Shown: positions 1 to 9,491, numbered from the stretch's first letter. The stretch is 64,000 nt of DNA from Vibrio chagasii (GCA_041879415.1 CP090851.1:744001-808000), one strand, 5' to 3'. Made by a program: numbers and translations. The notes: generated by a model not told the origin, from the letters alone.

Positions 1-101
1 ATGGCCTGATGGGGACTATCTAATGACGAACTTTCACTACCACCACATGCCGTAATTATCACAGCTCCAGATATAACCAACAAAAATTTAGTTGTATTCA
101 C
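1..101 (-). CDS. Lipoprotein, N-terminal fragment
   Basis: Only the first 33 codons of this minus-strand gene lie in the window; the rest is to the left. Translation from the GTG at 101 gives a short hydrophobic signal peptide ending in a lipobox-like ITAC followed by GGSESSS, so the mature protein would begin with a lipidated Cys at residue 19. An AAGGGA ribosome-binding site sits about 6 bases upstream of the GTG. Gly-Gly-Ser at positions +2 to +4 of the mature protein does not resemble an inner-membrane retention signal, so outer-membrane sorting is likely. The function cannot be read from this fragment. Confidence 0.6.
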   Translation of the reverse strand, partial: MNTTKFLLVISGAVIITACGGSESSSLDSPHQA

Positions 102-352
102 GGTATTCCCTTATTTGAATTATGTATTAACAGAATACCATTTGGGGATTTTCACAAATCTTTATAAAAAAGAAATTAAAGTGGCGATATTTGCTTTATC
201 AAGCTCAAGTCAAAGGGCTTAATTCCTTTGGCTTTTAAGTGATTTAGCGCACAAGCTAGGAGGTGGAAGCATGGTATGAATATATTGGGATACATGTCTT
301 ACTAAAACTATGAGACGCTTGTGTTGTGTCAGTCGAATCACAAGGAAGTTGC

Positions 353-1279
353 ATGCATCACTTTAATCTTCGTGCGCTTGAGTATCTGAATGCGTTATCA
401 AAATATGGGTCACTGCGTAAAGCATCTAAGATGATGAACGTTGACCCTGCGGCAATGAGTAGAATGCTGACGCAGCTTGAAGCACAAGCAGAAATGAAGG
501 TATGGGAACGCAATAATCGTCAATCACTGTTGACTGAGGCGGGCAACGAGTTATTGAACTATTACCGCTCCATCGTTCGCAGTGAAACGGCGGTGCTGGC
601 TCGCCTAACCAAGCTGAAAAACCTCAAGGGTGGTAACGTTAGTATCGCGATTGGGGAAGGGTTTATCACAAACTTGGTCTCTAAACCGATGCAGACTTTC
701 ATGGCTCGTTACCCTGATATCAATTTATCGATCGAGATAGCCGGTGCATTGGATGCGGTGAAAATGTTGGAAGATCAACAGATTGATTTTGCGATTACCT
801 ATGCGTCTGCTCCTCATCCTAAACTGCATTCACACGTCGAACGTAGCCACCCTTTAGAGCTTATCGCTCCAAAAGGGCACGTATTAACTACCCGACAAGC
901 ACCAGTGACACTTCAAGATGTAAGAGAGGCTTCTGTTGCTTTGATCGATAACTCGACAGGTATGGGGAGGCTAGTAAAGCAAGCCGAACAAAACTCTCAT
1001 CTCACTTTGCAACCTAAGCTTCAAACTAACTCTGTTACCGCACTCACTAACTTTGTTTCGGCAGGCCTAGGCGTGACCTTTATGCCTAAGCTCACTGTGC
1101 TTGATGAGATCAAATCGGGACAAATTGAAGTGGTTGCGACCGAGTTAGACACCTTCTCTAAAGCGACGGTGAAAGTTCAATCTCTCAAAGGCCGTGCACT
1201 CTCATTGCAAGCCGAAACCTTTTTAGACTTTCTCATCGAGAACGCCACATTCTTAAGTCATGATGCTCACAATATCTAA
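353..1279 (+). CDS. LysR-family transcriptional regulator
   Basis: A DNA-binding regulator of about 308 residues, the usual LysR length. The N-terminus carries the winged helix-turn-helix (GSLRKASKMMNVDPAAMSRM, residues ~20-40), followed by a periplasmic-binding-protein-like effector domain with the typical start (GGNVSIAIGEGF) and the late GLGVTFMPK motif. An upstream in-frame GTG at 326 exists, but AAGGAA lies 5 bases before the ATG at 353 and the LysR domain starts right there, so 353 is preferred. It is followed on the same strand, after about 290 bases, by a DadA-like D-amino acid dehydrogenase, which makes that gene a plausible target; this is inference from position only. Confidence 0.85.
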   Translation: MHHFNLRALEYLNALSKYGSLRKASKMMNVDPAAMSRMLTQLEAQAEMKVWERNNRQSLLTEAGNELLNYYRSIVRSETAVLARLTKLKNLKGGNVSIAIGEGFITNLVSKPMQTFMARYPDINLSIEIAGALDAVKMLEDQQIDFAITYASAPHPKLHSHVERSHPLELIAPKGHVLTTRQAPVTLQDVREASVALIDNSTGMGRLVKQAEQNSHLTLQPKLQTNSVTALTNFVSAGLGVTFMPKLTVLDEIKSGQIEVVATELDTFSKATVKVQSLKGRALSLQAETFLDFLIENATFLSHDAHNI

Positions 1280-1573
1280 ATAGATCAGGGTTGGTGAAAC
1301 GCAGAGTCCTACTCTTGGCTCAACTTGTTACTACCAGTGAGCTTCTTTGTTGGGTGAGGCTACTCTGTGGGTCCACTCAATGTCTTGTGCTCGGAAGCCC
1401 TTCAACATCACACTTCCAAAACTCATTCTCCCGACCCTCCACTAAATTGACTTTTTATCAACGCATGTTGGATTGTTAAGTCAACGCTTGATGAATACGT
1501 TACAAACTATTAACGACAGATGTTTCAACAGGCAGTAAGGCTCGGCTGTGTGGCGAGTGAAGGGGAATATAGA

Positions 1574-2827
1574 ATGGAAGTAATTGTAATTGGCAGCGGT
1601 GTTATTGGCTTGACCAGTGCTTGGTATCTGGCGAAAGAGGGTCACTCAGTAACGGTTATCGACCGCCAAGATAGCAGTGCTAAAGAGACCAGTTTCGCGA
1701 ATGCCGGACAAATTTCTTATGGCTATTCTTCACCTTGGGCAGCGCCGGGTATTCCGTTGAAAGCGATGAAATGGCTCACTCAAGAACATGCTCCCTTGAA
1801 AGTGAAGCCATCACTTTCTCCAGAGTTGGTGGCTTGGGCGACTAAGATGCTCGCTAACTGTAACGAAGCCAAATACGCTGTGAATAAGTCTCGCATGTTG
1901 AGAGTGGCAAACTACAGCCGAGACTGTCTAACCCATCTTCGAACCAGTGAAAATTTGGCATACGAGGGCAGGCAGAAAGGCACCTTGCAGGTATTCAGAA
2001 GCGAAAAGCAACTAGACGCGATTCAGCAGGATATGAAGCTACTAACAGAAAGTGGCATCGAGCACTCGCTGTTTGGTGTTGATCAGTGCCTATCGGTTGA
2101 ACCGGGATTAGCTGACGTGAAAGACAAGCTGGTGGGCGGCTTATACTTACCTCATGATGAAACGGGAGATTGTCACCAATTCTGTTTAGCTCTGACTGAG
2201 AAAGCTAAGGCGCTTGGTGTTCAGTTTGTGTTTGATACGGAAGTACTTAAGCTGAACCGTAAAAATCAAGATATTCAGAGCATTACCACGACCCAAGGAG
2301 AGTTCAGAGCGGACGCTTACGTGGTGGCCTCGGGAAGTTATTCTCGAGATCTACTTAAACAAGTCGACTTGTCGATTCCTGTTTATCCAGTGAAGGGCTA
2401 CTCTTTGACATTGCCAATTGTTAGTGCGGATAAGTCACCAACATCAACCGTTATGGATGAAACCTATAAGGTGGCGATGACGCGTTTTGATGATCGAATT
2501 CGTATTGCAGGGACCGCAGAGCTTGCTGGTTTCAATTACCTGATTCCTGAAAAGCGCAAAGCGACGATTGATATGGTGATAAAAGACCTGTTCCCGCAGG
2601 CGGGGGACTTCTCTAAAGCAGAGTACTGGACTGGCTTGAGGCCGATGACGCCAGATGGCACGCCTATCATCGGAAAGACGCCAATTAAGAATCTATTTAC
2701 CAATACTGGTCATGGAACCTTGGGATGGACGATGGCGTGTGGTTCAGGAAAGTTGTTAGCGAGTGTAGTTAGTGGCTCAAATAGCGATATTCAATCAGAC
2801 GACCTGAGCATCCACCGTTACATGTAA
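1574..2827 (+). CDS. dadA: D-amino acid dehydrogenase (DadA-like FAD oxidoreductase)
   Basis: Predicted flavoprotein that oxidatively deaminates D-amino acids to 2-oxo acids at the inner membrane, feeding electrons to the respiratory chain. It has the N-terminal FAD-binding signature (VIGSGVIGLTSAWYLAKEG, residues ~5-23) followed by an acidic end of strand 2 (VTVID), and the C-terminal DAO-family block (YWTGLRPMTPDGTPIIG ... NTGHGTLGWTMACGSG) that closes over FAD. With the start at 1574 it has 417 residues, matching DadA. AAGGGGAA precedes this ATG by 5 bases; the upstream ATG at 1520 would add 18 residues before the Rossmann strand and is rejected. Other DAO-family dehydrogenases such as D-hydroxyproline dehydrogenase have the same layout, so substrate is uncertain. 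Confidence 0.78.
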   Translation: MEVIVIGSGVIGLTSAWYLAKEGHSVTVIDRQDSSAKETSFANAGQISYGYSSPWAAPGIPLKAMKWLTQEHAPLKVKPSLSPELVAWATKMLANCNEAKYAVNKSRMLRVANYSRDCLTHLRTSENLAYEGRQKGTLQVFRSEKQLDAIQQDMKLLTESGIEHSLFGVDQCLSVEPGLADVKDKLVGGLYLPHDETGDCHQFCLALTEKAKALGVQFVFDTEVLKLNRKNQDIQSITTTQGEFRADAYVVASGSYSRDLLKQVDLSIPVYPVKGYSLTLPIVSADKSPTSTVMDETYKVAMTRFDDRIRIAGTAELAGFNYLIPEKRKATIDMVIKDLFPQAGDFSKAEYWTGLRPMTPDGTPIIGKTPIKNLFTNTGHGTLGWTMACGSGKLLASVVSGSNSDIQSDDLSIHRYM

Positions 2828-2853
2828 CTCATCAAAAAACGTGTACACACCAA

Positions 2854-2885
2854 TTAGCCCATGCTTAGCTATAAGCATGGGCTAA
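2854..2885. terminator. Bidirectional hairpin between convergent genes
   Basis: Perfect 14-bp inverted repeat (TTAGCCCATGCTTA and its complement) around a 4-base loop, located between the ends of the converging dadA-like and hydrolase genes. T-runs are weak on both sides, but the position and stem strength fit a shared transcription terminator. Confidence 0.7.
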
Positions 2886-2905
2886 CTAGGTTTTAGTGTT
2901 TCAGT

Positions 2906-3643
2906 TTATCTGGTGGTGGTCTCTAATACATGAGTGAATCGCTGCCACGATTTTTGGTCAGCTTCATTCTGGTAATTATTGGAACCAAACACTGTGAACG
3001 CATGAGGGGCTCCGCTGTAGGTGATCATCTCATGAGGTACTTTGGCTGATTCCAGTTCAGCGGCAAGGCTGCCAAAATCCTGCATTGATATCATGGCGTC
3101 AGCCGTTCCATGGAACACGACAACTGGCGCTTTGGTTTGTGAGTAGTTTTGTCCTTGCGGTGTCGATAGACCACCGTGGAAGGTGACATTAGCTTTGGAT
3201 GGAATTCCTGCTCTCGCGGCTTCTAATACGGCAGCGCCACCAAAACAATAACCCATCATTACGTTGTTATCTAAGTTACCGCCAAGCCTTTGCGCTTCCA
3301 TAGCGCCAGCATTAAGTAGTGCGCGCATTTTTTCACGATCTTTATACAACTCGCCCGTGTGTTGCTTTTTATCTTTCACTTCTGTTGGGCGAATGTCTTT
3401 TCCAAACAGGTCGATAGCAAACACGTTGTAACCCAGTTCGTTGAGCATCTCAGAACGCTTTTTCTCGTAGTCAGTCAAACCATCCCAATCGTGTATCAAA
3501 AGTACGAGGGGGGCTTGATCGCTGGCTTCACTCCAATAACCTTCATACTCCATACCATCTACCTGGTAGATGACGTTTTCTCCAGAGTGTGCTGCAAAAG
3601 GAAGCAAAACCGAAAACAGACCTAGTGTAGTAAGTGCTCGCAT
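2906..3643 (-). CDS. Secreted dienelactone hydrolase-family protein
   Basis: An alpha/beta hydrolase of 245 residues. It starts with a Sec signal peptide (charged MRAL, hydrophobic core, likely cleavage after AAHS around residue 20), so the enzyme acts in the periplasm. The nucleophile elbow GYCFGGAA (Cys in place of Ser, as in dienelactone hydrolases), a late catalytic Asp region (FHGTADAMIS) and the catalytic His (GAPHAFT) are all present. Dienelactone hydrolases cleave lactone or ester bonds, but many family members in gamma-proteobacteria have unknown substrates, and a periplasmic form is not part of an aromatic degradation pathway here. It is monocistronic, convergent with the dadA-like gene. 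Confidence 0.8.
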   Translation of the reverse strand: MRALTTLGLFSVLLPFAAHSGENVIYQVDGMEYEGYWSEASDQAPLVLLIHDWDGLTDYEKKRSEMLNELGYNVFAIDLFGKDIRPTEVKDKKQHTGELYKDREKMRALLNAGAMEAQRLGGNLDNNVMMGYCFGGAAVLEAARAGIPSKANVTFHGGLSTPQGQNYSQTKAPVVVFHGTADAMISMQDFGSLAAELESAKVPHEMITYSGAPHAFTVFGSNNYQNEADQKSWQRFTHVLETTTR

Positions 3644-3784
3644 ACATTAATCCTTCCGGTGACGAGTGGCAATCCAATGGAAAGTATAGATAAGGTTATG
3701 ATTCTCGCCAGATTGTCAGTTTGGCTTTGATGGGTAAAGCAAGAAGGATTACTGTATTAAACGGAAGAAACTTATACGGAAGAC

Positions 3785-3814
3785 ACAATCACAGTAAACC
3801 GTCACTGTGATTGT
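3785..3814. terminator. Inverted repeat downstream of the PLP enzyme gene
   Basis: Perfect 11-bp inverted repeat (ACAATCACAGT / ACTGTGATTGT) with an 8-base loop between two minus-strand genes. It would end the transcript of the upstream deaminase-like gene. It lacks a T-run, so a protein-binding palindrome is an alternative. Confidence 0.4.
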
Positions 3815-3844
3815 TCGAATAACAGGTTTAGGAGATTTGAACCA

Positions 3845-4792
3845 TTACCAAGCAGGTGATGCGCTGCTATCGCTGTTAGAACCAGTTGTCTTTATATCAG
3901 GATACTTGCGTTGGTAGCGCGGTAACATTGACTCGTTTCCTAAGATGCCCCCTTGATGAATATAGATAATGGTTTTGGTTGGGTTATCTGCCTGCCATTG
4001 TTCTAAACATTGCCACATTAATGGGTCATAAAGCAGATCAAACTCAATGTCAGTTTGCTCCTGAAGATCTAGCCATGTCTGATAGTCTTGCTTATACAGT
4101 TTACCAAAGTGATGCTTCTTCGGGAGAGGCAATATCTGTGGATGTTCGGTTTCGCCAAGCTCATTGAATTGCTGCGTTAGGTAGTCACTTCCACCGACAC
4201 AAGCGCAAGTGAGCACTGGGATATTGTGTAACTTTAGATGCTTATGAAGATAAAGTGCAGTGCTGCCAGTCCCTGCGGGTAGTGCCACAACAAATTCGTA
4301 TTGGTTTTCAAAGCGCGTCCAGCTCAGTATTTCCATTGCCAGTTGCTTCACGCCATATTCGGAAAGTTGAGAGCGACCACCCTCTGGTAACACGATGCAC
4401 TGTGAGTCTGGTTGTCTCACTTGATCAATATACTGTTGTGGATGAAGTTCTGAGCCTGTTTCTTTAACTGGAATGACTTTAGCGCCGAGGTCGATGGCAC
4501 CACGGTAATTGCCGATTGGGCGCTCTTGTAACCATTGAGGTAGATGGTCGACGTAAAACTCCAGCGTCCAACCTTTAATCTTTGCCAATGCCGCGAGTGA
4601 GAACAGAGAGTTCGCTTGCGCTGAGCCGTAGCTGATTAGGGTGGTGATATCCGGATGATCGTCTTCTAGCAGCTTCATGAACTTGCGGGCTTTATTGCCA
4701 CAAAAGTGGGAGTGCAGCTGGTCATCACGCTTTAAGAAAAAGGTGTGGTCGTTGTATTGATGCTGAGTTACAGGGCTATTATTTAGTTTCAT
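3845..4792 (-). CDS. ACC deaminase / D-cysteine desulfhydrase-family PLP enzyme
   Basis: A fold-type II pyridoxal-phosphate enzyme of 315 residues. The N-terminal KRDDQLHSHFCGNKARKF contains the GNKARK motif whose second Lys-containing stretch binds PLP in this family; SYGSAQANS follows, equivalent to the SxxSNH(T/A) substrate-binding loop, and a glycine-rich phosphate-binding loop (ALPAGTGSTALYL) comes later. Characterised relatives deaminate 1-aminocyclopropane-1-carboxylate or desulfurate D-cysteine. Most gamma-proteobacterial copies are annotated as ACC deaminase without evidence of that activity, so substrate stays open. It lies downstream of a two-component operon on the same strand but a terminator-like hairpin separates them. 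Confidence 0.75.
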   Translation of the reverse strand: MKLNNSPVTQHQYNDHTFFLKRDDQLHSHFCGNKARKFMKLLEDDHPDITTLISYGSAQANSLFSLAALAKIKGWTLEFYVDHLPQWLQERPIGNYRGAIDLGAKVIPVKETGSELHPQQYIDQVRQPDSQCIVLPEGGRSQLSEYGVKQLAMEILSWTRFENQYEFVVALPAGTGSTALYLHKHLKLHNIPVLTCACVGGSDYLTQQFNELGETEHPQILPLPKKHHFGKLYKQDYQTWLDLQEQTDIEFDLLYDPLMWQCLEQWQADNPTKTIIYIHQGGILGNESMLPRYQRKYPDIKTTGSNSDSSASPAW

Positions 4793-4803
4793 CGCACTTA
4801 GTA

Positions 4804-4831
4804 AAAATGCTGACTAAAAAGCCAGCATTTT
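4804..4831 (-). terminator. Rho-independent terminator after the two-component operon
   Basis: On the minus strand AAAATGCTG and CAGCATTTT form a 9-bp stem with a 10-base loop, followed by further T residues. It lies after the end of the sensor kinase gene and just before the start of the PLP enzyme gene, so it can end or attenuate read-through between them. Confidence 0.6.
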
Positions 4832-4942
4832 AAAATCAAATTGGACTAACGAGTATCTAGTAGGTTATTGCCTCTGTAAACCAACTACATCAAGTTTTCA
4901 CTCGATATTGAGACCAATAGATATTAATGAATACCAATCGCT

Positions 4943-6193
4943 CTAAAAGGTGATTTGAGCCGTGCATCCACCGCAACTTCGGTTAAACAGTTTGAAGTCC
5001 CAGTGATAGCGTTGACACAGGTCGTCGACAATCAATAGCCCTAAACCGTGGCCGTTAGGGTTGTATTGATCTTGTAGGCCTTCGCCTTGGTCTTCAATCG
5101 TGATGCTGTTTTGAGACAGAGTAATGGTCACAGTGCCGAGATTAGTTGCCGCAATAGCGTTTCTTAGCAGGTTGCCAATCAACATGTTCATGATAGCGCT
5201 GGTGGCTTGAATGGTTGGCTCTGACTCAACGATTAACGATATCTCGACCTCTTTTTCAGAGGCCTGCGACGTGCTTTTTGAGACAATCGCTTCTAGTTCT
5301 TGTTGGCTAAATAAGCGTAGTGGTGCGTCGTCACTGTTTCTTTCATATCGCACGAGGCCAAGCAAGGCATCGACCATCTCAGACATCTGCACGATGGCGT
5401 CATCAATACGTTCAACCTGACGGGATTGAAACTCGGTCGTTTCACTTCGGATCAGCAGTTTATTGGCACCACGTGCAACCGTTAATGGTGTTCTCAATTC
5501 ATGACTTGCATAGCGTGCAAAGGCTTGCTCACGTTTAACGAGAGAGTTGATTTCACGTCGATATTGATTGAGTTGGTCGGTCAGTTGGCGAAATTCAACA
5601 GCAGCGTCATCAGTGACGCCAAACTCTTGATTGAGATTATTTGATTCAAGCTGTTCAGAGAGCGAGTTGAAAGGTTCGATAAGTCGTTTAGATAATCGAT
5701 AAAGTAGAGCACCAAAACTAAAGATTAAAATTGAGAGTAAGGTTAGTACAAAGGTGGTGGCGTACACCAACTCAGAGACTTCAAACTCAACGCGATCTAT
5801 TTCGGAAAGCAGGATAATGGGATAGGTTTTACCTTGATCTGTGTACTCTCCGACATAGACCATGCGCGAGTCTGGCTCTTCACCAACTTCACCAAGGAAG
5901 TTCTCTTTACCTTTGATAAGCTTGTAGTAGTCGGCAGGTATGAGCGCTGGATCGTTATAGGCGATGGTCAGTTCATCAATTCTTAGCTCGCCACTCTCAC
6001 CCGCTTGAAACAAGCCAACAGCGTAATTGCGGTCAATCAGGATTCGTCTTTCACCAACTCTGTCCTCAGACAGATACAGTGCCGCGATGAACACCACATA
6101 GACGAATGCCGATACAATCACGGCCATTAAGCCAAAGAACAATGCCAATCGGCCTGTCAGGGTTTTTGTACTAGTGAGAACATTGAGAATCAA
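4943..6193 (-). CDS. Sensor histidine kinase
   Basis: Inner-membrane sensor kinase of 416 residues. One membrane helix at ~15-40, a periplasmic sensor segment of about 100 residues, a second helix at ~143-168, a HAMP-like linker, then the HisKA dimerisation domain with the phosphoacceptor His231 in ASHELRTPL, and a HATPase domain with N box (LIGNLLRNAIAATN), G1 (IEDQGEGL) and G2 (GHGLGLLIV). The G boxes are complete, so the kinase should be active. Its start overlaps the end of the response regulator gene by 4 bases, so the two are translationally coupled. The divergent neighbours are an ArnT-like glycosylation operon, which suggests that envelope stress or cationic peptides may be the signal, as for PmrB-type sensors; that link is positional only. 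Confidence 0.88.
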   Translation of the reverse strand: MILNVLTSTKTLTGRLALFFGLMAVIVSAFVYVVFIAALYLSEDRVGERRILIDRNYAVGLFQAGESGELRIDELTIAYNDPALIPADYYKLIKGKENFLGEVGEEPDSRMVYVGEYTDQGKTYPIILLSEIDRVEFEVSELVYATTFVLTLLSILIFSFGALLYRLSKRLIEPFNSLSEQLESNNLNQEFGVTDDAAVEFRQLTDQLNQYRREINSLVKREQAFARYASHELRTPLTVARGANKLLIRSETTEFQSRQVERIDDAIVQMSEMVDALLGLVRYERNSDDAPLRLFSQQELEAIVSKSTSQASEKEVEISLIVESEPTIQATSAIMNMLIGNLLRNAIAATNLGTVTITLSQNSITIEDQGEGLQDQYNPNGHGLGLLIVDDLCQRYHWDFKLFNRSCGGCTAQITF

Positions 6194-6867
6194 TTGGAAG
6201 ACTCCAGGCGGAATCCAACCTTAGGAACGGTAATCAGCATCTGGGTATCAAAGGGCTTATCGAGTTGATTACGCAGTTGGTATATGTGACTGCGTAATAC
6301 ATCGTTATTCGGCTCGTCTTCTTCCCATAGCTTGTACGAGATATCTTCACGCGTAACCACTTCAGGTGCATTCTGGCACAGCATTTCAAGAATAGTATAG
6401 GTGGTTGGGTTGAGTGCAAGCAGCTTGTCTTGGCGGTAAGCTTTGCGGGTTTTCTGGTCGATGGTGAGCTCGTCAAATTGAAGCTTAGAAGAAGCCACTT
6501 TTCCACGGTAACGGCGCACCAGTGCATTCATTCTTGCTTCTAGAATATCTAAGTCAAAGGGCTTGGTGAGATAGTCATCCGCACCGTGGTCAAAGCCTTT
6601 CAACATGTCTTCACGGCTATCGAGTGCAGTCAGCATCAGGATCGGTGTTGCGTTACCTTGGTCTCGCAGTTTGTTGCAAACCGTTAGGCCGTCCATTCTC
6701 GGCAACATGAGATCTAAAATAATGATATCAAATGAGTTTTCCATTGCGAGTTGCAGTCCAAGCTCTCCGTTGTCTGCATAATCGAGTTCCATCCCAATAC
6801 ACTCAAAATAATCAAACAATACACCTGCAATTTCACGGTTATCTTCGACTAATAGAACTCGTTTCAT
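6190..6867 (-). CDS. OmpR-family response regulator
   Basis: Two-domain regulator of 225 residues from the chosen start. The receiver domain has the acidic pair (VEDN), phosphoacceptor Asp52 (ILDLMLPRMDG), the conserved Thr (LMLTAL) and Lys (LTKPFD). The C-terminal winged helix ends in PKVGFRLE, typical of OmpR/PhoB proteins. An ATG 4 codons upstream (6879) is also possible, but GAGAAT precedes the ATG at 6867 at a workable distance and the receiver strand begins there. It forms an operon with the histidine kinase and is divergent from the GtrB/ArnT/GtrA-like genes, with a 125-base shared promoter region. Confidence 0.88.
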   Translation of the reverse strand: MKRVLLVEDNREIAGVLFDYFECIGMELDYADNGELGLQLAMENSFDIIILDLMLPRMDGLTVCNKLRDQGNATPILMLTALDSREDMLKGFDHGADDYLTKPFDLDILEARMNALVRRYRGKVASSKLQFDELTIDQKTRKAYRQDKLLALNPTTYTILEMLCQNAPEVVTREDISYKLWEEDEPNNDVLRSHIYQLRNQLDKPFDTQMLITVPKVGFRLESSN

Positions 6868-6992
6868 TTTGATTCTCATACAGAAATAGACAGTAACATT
6901 ATCCTGGGCGAGCGTGAAAAATATGTCAATAACATAACTTTCACTTATGGGCGCGTAAATTGGCTTCAGATTAAAAAATAGAAGAACGTATC

Positions 6993-8012
6993 ATGTCTGA
7001 ACTTCATATTAGCCGACCTAAAGTGTCCCCTTCGCAGATTCACCCTGCGATATCTTTGTCTATCATTGTGCCTTTTTATAATGAACAAGAGGTGCTGGAA
7101 GAGTTTCATTCGCGCCTAACCAAGGTGTTAGATAGCTTGCCGATTACCAGTGAGATTGTTTATGTCGATGATGGCAGTAAAGATAACAGCTTAGACGTGG
7201 TGAGCTCATTTACCTCTATTAATAGTTCTATTTCTGTGATTGGACTGAGCCGCAACTTCGGAAAAGAGTCGGCGATGAGTGCTGGCTTAGAGCATTGTCG
7301 CGGGCAAGCGGTGATCTTATTAGATGCAGACTTGCAAGATCCTCCTGAGTTAATTCCTCAAATGATTGCCAAATGGCGTGAAGGCTATGACGTGGTCAAC
7401 ATGCAACGTCGCCAACGTGATGGAGAAACTTGGTTTAAGAAGTTCTCAGCGGTGAGCTTTTATAAAGTGATGAATGCGGCTGCCAAGATTGACGTTCCTG
7501 AGAATGTGGGGGATTTCCGACTTCTGAGCCGTGAAGTTGTCGACCATATAAACCAACTTCCAGAACGTAATCGTTATATGAAAGGCATTTTCTCTTGGCC
7601 GGGTTTTCGCCAAGCGACTATTCAGTTTAATCGCGATGCACGTTTCTGCGGTGAGACTAAGTGGAACTACCTCAAGCTGATCGGGTTGGCAATGGATGGT
7701 ATTACGTCATTCTCGATTCGACCGCTGCGTATTGCGACGGCAGTAGGTGGTTTAGTCGCACTGAGCGCATTTATCTACGGCGTCATTATTGTCTTCAAAA
7801 CCATGATGTTTGGTGAGCCAATCACAGGCTACCCATCGATGATGGTGGTTCAACTTGCCCTCGGTGGCATTCAACTTCTGAGTATCGGTTTAATGGGGGA
7901 ATACATAGGTCGTATCTTCATTGAAACCAAGAATCGTCCTTTGTATTTGATCCAATCTGTGGTTGATACACCCGCATTAAAAACACACTTTAAACTAGAG
8001 GAATCGGCATGA
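6993..8012 (+). CDS. Polyprenyl-phosphate glycosyltransferase (GtrB/ArnC-type GT2)
   Basis: Membrane-anchored family 2 glycosyltransferase of 339 residues that likely moves a sugar from a nucleotide donor to undecaprenyl phosphate on the cytoplasmic face. The catalytic domain opens with SIIVPFYNEQEVL, has VYVDDGSKDNS, and the metal-binding DADLQDPPEL. Two C-terminal membrane helices (about residues 244-270 and 283-312) are typical of GtrB/ArnC/DPM1 enzymes. Its stop overlaps the start of the ArnT-like gene by 4 bases. Together with the GtrA-like flippase candidate downstream it makes a complete three-step module: charge the lipid carrier, flip it, and transfer the sugar outside the inner membrane. 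Confidence 0.85.
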   Translation: MSELHISRPKVSPSQIHPAISLSIIVPFYNEQEVLEEFHSRLTKVLDSLPITSEIVYVDDGSKDNSLDVVSSFTSINSSISVIGLSRNFGKESAMSAGLEHCRGQAVILLDADLQDPPELIPQMIAKWREGYDVVNMQRRQRDGETWFKKFSAVSFYKVMNAAAKIDVPENVGDFRLLSREVVDHINQLPERNRYMKGIFSWPGFRQATIQFNRDARFCGETKWNYLKLIGLAMDGITSFSIRPLRIATAVGGLVALSAFIYGVIIVFKTMMFGEPITGYPSMMVVQLALGGIQLLSIGLMGEYIGRIFIETKNRPLYLIQSVVDTPALKTHFKLEESA

Positions 8013-9478
8013 GCCTGAATAGAACGCACCTATGGTATTTACTGGCTTTTGCACTGGTTCTAAGGCTTTTATCCCTAGCGACATATCCGCTAATGGATAC
8101 CACGGAAGCACGTTATGGCGAAATGGCCCGATTGATGATCGAAACGGGAAATTGGTTAACCCCACAATTCGATTACGGCATTCCTTTCTGGGGTAAGCCT
8201 CCAATGTTTACTTGGATGAGTGCGGCTGGTATTCAGCTATTTGGTCTGAATGAATTTGCGGTTCGTGCACCCCATTGGTTAGCTGGTGTCGCGACGATTC
8301 TATTGACCGCGTATATGGCAAAACGAGTGGGCCAGAGCGCTTTAGTTACTGCTGTTGTATTGGCAACATGTGGAATCTTCTCGATTGCTGCTGGCGCTGT
8401 AATGACTGATATGGCGTTAACCTTGTCTATGACGATTGCGATGTTAGGTTTCTATTTGTGTTGGCAGGGAGAAGGAAGCGATAAGACCAATAGAAATTGG
8501 GGATATATCGGTTTTATTGGCTTGGCACTAGGCTTACTTGCAAAAGGTCCTGTTGCGATTGTTATCATGGGTATCGCGGTTTTCCCTTGGCTAGTTTTAC
8601 AACACGGGTTTATTGGCGCTTTCAAAGTTCTTTGGCAACGTTTCCCGCTGTTGTCTGGTATCGGTGTCATGTTAGCTATTGCGTTGCCGTGGTACATCAT
8701 GGCTGAGATCGCGACACCAGGGTTTATTGATTACTTCATCGTTGGTGAACATTTCAAACGCTTTGTAGTAAGCGGCTGGGAAGGGGATCTTTATGGTTCT
8801 GCTCATGATGAAACGCGAGGTATGATCTGGGTATTCTGGATTCAAGCCGCCGCGCCTTGGTCGATTGTTTTACCTGTTTTAGCGTTCGCTCGTCGCAGCA
8901 AAATCACTCAAATTAACGCTGAAAATCGTGGACTGTTTTCATTTCTGGTGTGTTGGTTAATCTCACCTCTAATTCTATTCACCATGGCAGGTAACATTCT
9001 TCCTGCTTACGTGTTACCAGGTATTCCTGCTCTTGGTTTGTTGGTTGCTATACTCGTAGTGGAAAAAGATAAGAAGTGGTTCTCCAGCGTGGCTTTGGTT
9101 CTACCAGTGTTGCTGATGATTGCGATGGTTTACCTAAACCTAGGTAAGGCAAACGAGAAAAGTGACCGTATCATCTTTGAACAGATTACGGATTCTGCGC
9201 CAAGCTTCTATGTGGGTAAGCGACCATTCTCCGGTCAGTTTTATAGCCACGGGCAAGCAAAGAAACTGCTCGATATCGAGCAACTAGATGGCATCGACAA
9301 GTTCTACTTGATTGGTAAAAGGGCAGAAGTAGAAACCAAGATAAAAGAAAATGCGCTGACCTGTATTTTAGAACCAACGGTTAAAATAAAGCGTGCTTTA
9401 TTCACTTGTCATAGCCAAAACATCAAACCCAATCTGTCGTTGAGCCACATCCGAAGTGAAAGTGATGTTCAGCGTTAA
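8009..9478 (+). CDS. ArnT-like GT39/GT83 integral membrane glycosyltransferase
   Basis: Polytopic inner-membrane protein of 489 residues with about 11-12 hydrophobic segments. The first periplasmic loop contains the family signature DTTEARYGEMARLM followed by GKPPMFTWMSA; in ArnT and protein O-mannosyltransferases the equivalent acidic residues are catalytic. ArnT adds aminoarabinose to lipid A and gives polymyxin resistance; here the genes for making L-Ara4N are not in the window, so the sugar may differ. The gene overlaps the upstream GT2 gene (ATGA) and is followed by a GtrA-like gene. The receptor of the sugar (lipid A, O-antigen, protein) cannot be deduced. Confidence 0.82.
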   Translation: MSLNRTHLWYLLAFALVLRLLSLATYPLMDTTEARYGEMARLMIETGNWLTPQFDYGIPFWGKPPMFTWMSAAGIQLFGLNEFAVRAPHWLAGVATILLTAYMAKRVGQSALVTAVVLATCGIFSIAAGAVMTDMALTLSMTIAMLGFYLCWQGEGSDKTNRNWGYIGFIGLALGLLAKGPVAIVIMGIAVFPWLVLQHGFIGAFKVLWQRFPLLSGIGVMLAIALPWYIMAEIATPGFIDYFIVGEHFKRFVVSGWEGDLYGSAHDETRGMIWVFWIQAAAPWSIVLPVLAFARRSKITQINAENRGLFSFLVCWLISPLILFTMAGNILPAYVLPGIPALGLLVAILVVEKDKKWFSSVALVLPVLLMIAMVYLNLGKANEKSDRIIFEQITDSAPSFYVGKRPFSGQFYSHGQAKKLLDIEQLDGIDKFYLIGKRAEVETKIKENALTCILEPTVKIKRALFTCHSQNIKPNLSLSHIRSESDVQR

Positions 9479-9491
9479 CTCAGGACTGCAA

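Noticed and set aside
1291..1479. 62-residue plus-strand open frame between the LysR and dadA-like genes
   Set aside because: No ribosome-binding site, no conserved pattern, composition of non-coding DNA.
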